A stretch of DNA of 64,000 bases from CAKZYD01 sp039814715 (GTDB taxonomy: Bacteria > Pseudomonadota > Alphaproteobacteria > Sphingomonadales > CAKZYD01). The position numbers and the translations under genes were made by a program. This document shows positions 59,618 to 64,000 of the stretch, piece after piece; position 1 is the first letter of the stretch, and each line of letters opens with the position of its first letter. Location: contig JBCCAR010000013.1 in the NCBI GenBank assembly GCA_039814715.1, forward strand, positions 22,990 through 86,989, in the 5' to 3' direction. The notes below the pieces were generated by a model. It was not told the origin of the DNA. It saw nothing but the letters and a program-made list of their open reading frames with translations, and ran no database searches.

Positions 59618-60352
59618 CTATAACGACGCAAAATCGATAACGGCCTGGCACGTTTGTGGGTGATCTATCAGTGCCGTGTGCCCCGCTTGAACCACTTGCC
59701 GTGTGTGCGGCGCAGATAGCTGCGTCTCCTGCGACCGCAGCCAGCCATCGCCGCTGCGCCCTGGCAACTGGCCTTCCACCACCAGCAAATCGTGCCCAGC
59801 CAGCGACTTTTCACAGAGCGCCGTGCCCGCCATATCGCTAAGCGCTGTGCCGAGAAAGGCGCGAACAGGCGCTAGGCGCGCGCCTCTCCTCGCCCATTGG
59901 ACTGGCTTTATTGGCGGCGCGATCAAGGCGATTTTTTGTGGGGCGCAGCGCACATCCCTTAGAGCCTGCGCTATCAATCGGCAGCCAAGAGAATGGCCAA
60001 CGACCACACTGCCCGGATCAAGTCGCTCAAGCGCAAACGCTAGGTGTTTCGCCGCGCTATCCCAGGTCGGTGCATGGCTGCGGTAGCGAAAGTGATTTGT
60101 CTGGACTGATAAAGCTTCAAATGCGGCGGACAAATACGGGAAATCTTCGCCCTCGCCCATTAGACCATGAACGAATATAGCAGATCTTTCAGCGCGAGGG
60201 ATAGCGCGGGCAAGCGCGTGAAATTGCACGAGTGCTGCGCCGTAGTTACCAGTGAAGACGGCAGGCTTGCCGTGCTTAAAGACGCGGGCTATGCCGTCCT
60301 CGCGGCGCTCCAGGCGCACCGGTCCACGCGCTCTTTCTACCCGCCAAACCAT
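59618..60352 (-). CDS. Alpha/beta-hydrolase-fold protein
   Basis: The 244-residue protein has the oxyanion strand AIFVHGLMGEGEDF (about residues 58-71), the nucleophile elbow GHSLGC (about 119-124) and a C-terminal AGHTALIDHP that supplies the His. This is enough for an esterase or lipase-like hydrolase, with no hint of substrate. The start is uncertain because the region before the ATG has only AGG very close to it. It is convergent with mrp and divergent from the TM2 gene. No signal peptide. Confidence 0.75.
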   Translation of the reverse strand: MVWRVERARGPVRLERREDGIARVFKHGKPAVFTGNYGAALVQFHALARAIPRAERSAIFVHGLMGEGEDFPYLSAAFEALSVQTNHFRYRSHAPTWDSAAKHLAFALERLDPGSVVVGHSLGCRLIAQALRDVRCAPQKIALIAPPIKPVQWARRGARLAPVRAFLGTALSDMAGTALCEKSLAGHDLLVVEGQLPGRSGDGWLRSQETQLSAPHTRQVVQAGHTALIDHPQTCQAVIDFASL

Positions 60353-60444
60353 CCTAATTCACCAAAACCCCTTCAAATCTAATATATCATACCTATATAT
60401 ATCATTATAGGACTTGAAGACAAAACAACACAGGAGACCACTTT

Positions 60445-60753
60445 ATGGCACGCTATGAGGGCAGCGCACAAAGCGCTCGGATGATGCAGTATGATGCACG
60501 CAGAAAATCTCTGCTCATCACCTATTTGCTGTGGTTCTTCCTGCCCATGCTGGGTGTCCACCGGATGTACTTAGGCAAATGGATGAGCGGATTCTTTATG
60601 CTTGGGTTGTCCGTCGTCGGCGGCGCGTTGACCTGGGCGATCATCGGTTTTGTGCCGCTGGGCCTTGCTGGCCTGTGGTGGATGCTGGATGCAATTTTGA
60701 ACTACATCAATGTTGAACAACACAATGAAGAGTTGGCGTACCGCCTAAATTAA
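60445..60753 (+). CDS. TM2-domain protein
   Basis: The 102-residue protein has a polar start and the TM2 domain (about 28-90), with the pattern LLWFFLPMLGVHRMYLGK followed by a second helix and GLWWMLDAI. TM2 proteins have two helices joined by a short loop; the bacterial function is unknown. GGAG lies 9 bases before the ATG. The AT-rich stretch at 60380-60412, with a repeated ATATATCAT, probably carries its promoter. Its 3' end overlaps the convergent hydrolase gene by 4 bp. Confidence 0.85.
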   Translation: MARYEGSAQSARMMQYDARRKSLLITYLLWFFLPMLGVHRMYLGKWMSGFFMLGLSVVGGALTWAIIGFVPLGLAGLWWMLDAILNYINVEQHNEELAYRLN

Positions 60754-61604
60754 GCGTGACGATCAGCCAACAAGAACTCTTGCGATAGCTTTATTGCAGG
60801 CTTTGAGTGGCGCAGCCACGTGTGCTGGGCGCGCACTGTCTCAAAACGGTGCCGCCGCCTTGGCCGGGTCTCGCGTACGGAGACCGTCCCGTCATCATCA
60901 CCCTCCAAAAGGGGATTAAACCCGCCAGATTTGCCGCGTGCGCCAGCAATCACCATTAAATCGATTTCGGGCGGCAAGTCAGGCGCGTTCTTAGGCGATT
61001 GCAAGAATGTGAGCGGCGGCCCAACGATTGGGTGCAGCACTTTTACTTGAGCAAACAATCGCGCCATGGCTGCACCGCGCAACGGCGGCGCAAGCATGAC
61101 CGCTTTTTTCAATGGTGGCTTGGTTGGCCAAACCGATTGACGCACGGCATTGCTTAAAACGAGCCCGCCCATAGAATGCGTTATGGCATCAAGCCGCTCC
61201 ACGCCATCAAGGCGAGACACCAGCTTTGCAACGCGGCGCCCATGGGTCTCCAGGTCCGCGCGCGTGCTGGGGTAATTCACCAGCGCGCAAGCAATGCCTT
61301 TGTCTTCAAACGCTTTGGCAAATGGCTGCAAAAATCGCCACGTCGCGAGCAAGCCATGCAGCATAATAACCAGGCGCTTGGGGTTGGGCGCAGGGTTTTG
61401 TGACGCCAACGCATCAAAACACTGATCGTAGGTTCCCTCCTCAAAGCGTTGGTTCTTAGGATTGAGCAAACGGTAATGTTCGTTAAAAGCATTACGCTGA
61501 ATGCGCCAATGGCTACGCCAATGCACATCCGCCCAAAATTGTGCTCCGCCAAGTGTGTACGGCCGGAGGTTTAGGTCTAGGTCTAAATCAGGCCACTCGA
61601 TCAT
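60750..61604 (-). CDS. Alpha/beta-hydrolase, lipase-like
   Basis: The 284-residue protein has LVIMLHGLLATWRFLQPF (about residues 78-95), the elbow THSMGG (about 141-146) in place of GHSxGG, and a C-terminal His region. The start reads from the 3' end of folA with a 17-bp overlap, so it is probably translated by coupling. No signal peptide or lid insertion is obvious. It resembles bacterial acylglycerol-type lipases; substrate unknown. The 3' end overlaps the TM2 gene. Confidence 0.78.
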   Translation of the reverse strand: MIEWPDLDLDLNLRPYTLGGAQFWADVHWRSHWRIQRNAFNEHYRLLNPKNQRFEEGTYDQCFDALASQNPAPNPKRLVIMLHGLLATWRFLQPFAKAFEDKGIACALVNYPSTRADLETHGRRVAKLVSRLDGVERLDAITHSMGGLVLSNAVRQSVWPTKPPLKKAVMLAPPLRGAAMARLFAQVKVLHPIVGPPLTFLQSPKNAPDLPPEIDLMVIAGARGKSGGFNPLLEGDDDGTVSVRETRPRRRHRFETVRAQHTWLRHSKPAIKLSQEFLLADRHA

Positions 61605-62097
61605 AGGTCACAAAATCATAGGCTGGTGTATCGTCATTTGCTGCATGGGAGATGCGGTCAACTTCCCTCCAGTCATCAGATTGCAGCACAGGAAAAAACG
61701 TATCGCCCTTAGGTTCTAAACCGACTTCTGTTATGTAGAGCGTGGTTGCCAGCGGCAGTGCGAGCCTATAAATCTCAGCGCCACCAATAATCATAATCTC
61801 ACCAGAGAGCCCAGCCGTATCGAGGGCGTCCGCCAAAGTATGGGCGACACTGCACCCTTCGGGCGCAAACCCAGTGTCGCGTGTAAGAACAATGTTATGA
61901 CGCCCTGGCAGCGGCCTGCCCAAGCTAGTCCAGGTTTTGCGGCCCATGATGATGGGTTTTCCAACAGTCAATCGCTTGAAATGCTTCAGATCCGCCGGCA
62001 AGCGCCACGGCAAATCGCCATCCCTGCCGATCAGCCCATTGCGCGCCCTGGCAACGACCATGCTAACCTTCGGCTTGGGGTGCCTGCGGATGCTCAT
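61588..62097 (-). CDS. folA: Dihydrofolate reductase
   Basis: The 169-residue enzyme reduces dihydrofolate with NADPH. Motifs are VSMVVARARNGLIGRDGDLP with WRLPADLKHFK (substrate pocket), GRKTWTSLGRPLPGR (NADPH) and MIIGGAEIY. Its ATG overlaps the preceding gene stop as ATGA. It recycles the dihydrofolate produced by ThyA, whose gene lies just upstream with one PEP-mutase-family gene between, and folE at 7.2 kb starts the same pathway. Confidence 0.95.
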   Translation of the reverse strand: MSIRRHPKPKVSMVVARARNGLIGRDGDLPWRLPADLKHFKRLTVGKPIIMGRKTWTSLGRPLPGRHNIVLTRDTGFAPEGCSVAHTLADALDTAGLSGEIMIIGGAEIYRLALPLATTLYITEVGLEPKGDTFFPVLQSDDWREVDRISHAANDDTPAYDFVTYDRVA

Positions 62098-62960
62098 TCA
62101 TATCGCCCAAACTTTTTTTCAAATTCATAGACTTCGCCAAAGCCAATGTCTTCGCAAAAGGCTTTAAAATCATATTGCGGCAAGGCGATGACATTGGCAT
62201 CGCCGCCTGCTTTCATGGTTGCAAAGGCGTGGTCTGCTGCAGCCATCATGTGAATGACAGGAAGCGCAGGAAAAATAGCGCATGCAAATCCAAGCTGCTC
62301 AAGGTCCGTTTGGCTTTTGATCGGGGTATGCCCACCAAAGGCCATGTTGACCATGTTTGGACCGTTCACCTGATCACATATAGTGTGCATTTCCTCATCG
62401 CTGCGCGGCCCTTCAACGAACAAGATATCTGCGCCGGCCTCGCGAAAAGCACTGGCGCGATCAATGGCGCTCTGAAGCCCCTCGCCTTGCCTCGCATCCG
62501 TACGCGCGATAACGAGAAAATCCTCAGATTTACGCGTATCCACTGCGACTTTGACCCGGTCGAGCATATCTTCAACCGGCACAACTTCTTTATAGGGCGT
62601 GTGGCCGCATTTTTTTGGAAACACCTGGTCTTCTATTTGGATCGCTGTGACACCAGCGTCTTCATAGCTTTGCACTGTGCGGCGCACGTTTAGCAGACCG
62701 CCAAAACCCGTATCAGCATCTGCAATAAGCGGTGCCTGCGCAATATCAGCAATGGCGCGAATACCGTCGAGAAATTCGCTTAGGGTGGCAATACCTACGT
62801 CTGCCTGACCAGAGCGGCTGGCCGTCGTCCAAAAACCTGAAACGTATAAAGCGTCAAAACTGTGTTTGTTCGCAATGATAGTAGTCGTGCAATCGGGTAC
62901 GCCTGGCGCATAGAAAAACGAGCCTGCATGTATTTTCTGTCTTAATGCTGCATCGGCCAT
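62094..62960 (-). CDS. Isocitrate lyase/PEP mutase superfamily protein
   Basis: The 288-residue TIM-barrel protein has the metal-site DADTGFGG (80-87) and the catalytic loop KKCGH with Cys118, as in methylisocitrate lyase, oxaloacetate decarboxylase and carboxyphosphonoenolpyruvate mutase-like enzymes. The typical QIEDQ precedes it. The substrate is unclear; 2,3-dimethylmalate- or oxaloacetate-type acids are possible. The ATG at 62960 has AAAGGGG just upstream; a TTG five codons earlier is an alternative. It sits between thyA and folA, which normally are neighbours, without an obvious functional link. Confidence 0.85.
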   Translation of the reverse strand: MADAALRQKIHAGSFFYAPGVPDCTTTIIANKHSFDALYVSGFWTTASRSGQADVGIATLSEFLDGIRAIADIAQAPLIADADTGFGGLLNVRRTVQSYEDAGVTAIQIEDQVFPKKCGHTPYKEVVPVEDMLDRVKVAVDTRKSEDFLVIARTDARQGEGLQSAIDRASAFREAGADILFVEGPRSDEEMHTICDQVNGPNMVNMAFGGHTPIKSQTDLEQLGFACAIFPALPVIHMMAAADHAFATMKAGGDANVIALPQYDFKAFCEDIGFGEVYEFEKKFGRYE

Positions 62961-63017
62961 ACCCGCCCCTTTCAAACTCTCCCGCGTGTTTAAGCAGCGC
63001 AGGGTGACAAAGCTACA

Positions 63018-63812
63018 TCAAACCGCCACAGCGGCTTTGATGTGGGGATGCGGATCATATCCAACCAGTTCGAAATCCTCGAATGTAAAGGCAAAGAGAT
63101 CCCGAATTTCTGGGTTTAAGTGCATTTCCGGTAGCGCGCGCGGCGCGCGGCTAAGCTGGATATCTGTTTGCTCGAGGTGATTTGAATATAAATGCGCGTC
63201 CCCAAAGCTATGCACAAAATCCCCGGGCTTTAGGCCGCAAACCTGGGCAATCATCATGGTAAGCAGCGCGTAAGACGCTATATTGAAGGGGACACCGAGA
63301 AAGATATCAGCTGAACGCTGGTACAGCTGGCACGACAGCTTCCCGTCAGCCACAAAAAACTGGAACAGACAATGACACGGCGGTAGCGCCATCGTAGGGA
63401 CCTCGCCCACATTCCAAGCAGAGACGATCATCCGCCGCGAGTTTGGGTTCGTCTTAATCTGCTCCACAACATCTTTAATTTGGTCAATCAAGCGTCCATC
63501 GGCGGCCTCCCATCGGCGCCACTGCTTTCCATATACGGGGCCCAGGTTACCAGCCTCGTCTGCCCATTCGTCCCAAATGGAAACGCCATTGGCTTTGAGG
63601 TAACGAATGTTGGTATCACCAGTCAAAAACCATAAAAGCTCATGGATGATTGATTTCAAATGCAGCTTCTTCGTTGTGACGAGGGGAAACCCATCAGACA
63701 GGTCAAAGCGCATTTGGTATCCAAAGACACCATAGGTGCCGGTACCCGTTCTATCGTCGCGGTAGACACCAGTATCGCGCACATGGCGCAGAAGATCGTG
63801 ATATTGTTTCAT
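63018..63812 (-). CDS. thyA: Thymidylate synthase
   Basis: At 264 residues this enzyme has exactly the E. coli ThyA length. It methylates dUMP with methylene-tetrahydrofolate. Motifs include DRTGTGTYGVFGYQMRFDLS, LHLKSIIHELLWFLTGDTN, the catalytic-cysteine segment LPPCHCLFQF and RSADIFLGVPFNIASYALL. The open frame extends 26 codons further, but homology starts at the ATG at 63812. It is divergent from ssrA and leads the thyA - PEP mutase-like - folA - hydrolase unit. Confidence 0.96.
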   Translation of the reverse strand: MKQYHDLLRHVRDTGVYRDDRTGTGTYGVFGYQMRFDLSDGFPLVTTKKLHLKSIIHELLWFLTGDTNIRYLKANGVSIWDEWADEAGNLGPVYGKQWRRWEAADGRLIDQIKDVVEQIKTNPNSRRMIVSAWNVGEVPTMALPPCHCLFQFFVADGKLSCQLYQRSADIFLGVPFNIASYALLTMMIAQVCGLKPGDFVHSFGDAHLYSNHLEQTDIQLSRAPRALPEMHLNPEIRDLFAFTFEDFELVGYDPHPHIKAAVAV

Positions 63813-63884
63813 GCTGGATAATGTGCCCAAGTTAGAGACATCATACAATATATGGCATCCAGGTTTTCTGTGAACAACGCCGCC

Positions 63885-63914
63885 CTTCAAATCTTAAGCT
63901 TTAGCACCTATATG
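63885..63914 (+). promoter_or_regulatory. Possible ssrA promoter
   Basis: TTCAAA (63885-63890) and TATATG (63909-63914) are separated by 18 bases, a reasonable sigma-70 pair. The predicted start falls at about 63921, where a structured RNA begins. Confidence 0.35.
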
Positions 63915-63920
63915 TAGATC

Positions 63921-64000
63921 GTCACGGAAGTGACTATGGCGATAAACGCGCCGTGTAATAGGCATATTGGACCCGGGGGCAGTACCCGGCGGCTCCACCA
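63921..64000 (+). ncRNA. ssrA: tmRNA acceptor piece (permuted ssrA, gene continues beyond window)
   Basis: The last bases form a tRNA-like end: a 5-bp T stem CCGGG/CCCGG (63973-63977 with 63985-63989) with a 7-base loop, then CGGCTCC, A and an encoded CCA ending at 64000. The A-CCA end with a G/C-rich acceptor strand fits tRNA-Ala-like tmRNA. A GTCAC-GGAA-GTGAC tetraloop hairpin (63921-63934) lies at the 5' side. Only about 80 bases separate this CCA end from the ssrA promoter region beside divergent thyA, so a one-piece tmRNA cannot fit. In permuted alphaproteobacterial ssrA the acceptor piece comes first and the tag-coding piece follows, here outside the window. The exact 5' end is estimated. 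Confidence 0.78.

Noticed and set aside
1..64000. Search for CRISPR arrays, insertion sequences, integrases and prophage genes
   Set aside because: No regularly spaced repeats, transposase motifs or phage structural genes were seen.

Overview
The window is a dense, mostly housekeeping stretch of an alphaproteobacterial chromosome of moderate GC. The lineage call rests on several points: a circularly permuted (two-piece) tmRNA gene begins at the right edge; the order xseB-ispA-dxs-tlyA is kept; and families mainly known from Alphaproteobacteria are present (EipA/DUF1134, DUF2842, DUF2007, RT0821-type surface lipoprotein). One gene encodes a PEP-CTERM protein, so the organism probably also has an exosortase and makes exopolysaccharide. 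No transposase, integrase, CRISPR array or phage gene was seen, and no recognisable DNA-binding transcription factor gene.

Layout. 1-5.3 kb: an OmpA-like envelope protein, a membrane-anchored helix-hairpin-helix protein, a small TonB-C-terminal lipoprotein and a large patatin-like hydrolase. 5.3-14.8 kb: cysK, a Nudix hydrolase, folE, argE, ppdK and glyQ-glyS. 14.9-18.7 kb: a glycan cluster of one sulfotransferase-like and three glycosyltransferase-like genes, placed between glyQS and a chorismate mutase/SohB block. 18.8-21.5 kb: chorismate mutase, sohB, a DUF2007 protein and, divergently, ispB. 21.5-22.8 kb: the PEP-CTERM gene with a near-perfect sigma-54 promoter, then tRNA-Pro(CGG). 23-31.5 kb: a metallo-beta-lactamase-fold hydrolase, nadA-nadC, pdxH-yffB-phzF, a surface lipoprotein, a DnaJ-family co-chaperone, a YihY membrane protein and aroC. 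31.4-36.6 kb: the reverse-strand operon xseB-ispA-dxs-tlyA-rRNA methyltransferase. 36.6-42.5 kb: fatty-acid activation and oxidation genes. 42.6-48.9 kb: sua5, an FAD-linked dehydrogenase, an SRAP protein, a second Nudix gene, DUF2842, a second acyl-CoA ligase and eipA. 49-54.5 kb: ilvI-ilvH-ilvC, miaA and serB. 54.5-59.6 kb: a DegP-type protease, DUF2065, an HflK-HflC fusion and mrp. 59.6-64 kb: two alpha/beta hydrolases, a TM2 protein, thyA-PEP mutase family-folA, and the start of ssrA.

Themes. Envelope quality control is concentrated here (DegP, HflK/HflC, SohB, EipA, OmpA-like). Isoprenoid and quinone supply (dxs, ispA, ispB), amino-acid synthesis (ilv, aroC, cysK, argE, serB), NAD, folate and PLP synthesis, and translation genes fill most of the rest. 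The genome is compact: five convergent gene pairs overlap at their 3' ends, many genes are joined by ATGA or TAATG overlaps, and TTG or GTG starts are common.

The items most worth a second look are the single-chain HflK-HflC fusion, whose membrane topology is hard to reconcile with both halves being periplasmic; the sigma-54-driven PEP-CTERM gene; the inserted glycan cluster; and a 55-codon unannotated frame coupled to sohB. All assignments were made by reading the sequence, without database searches.
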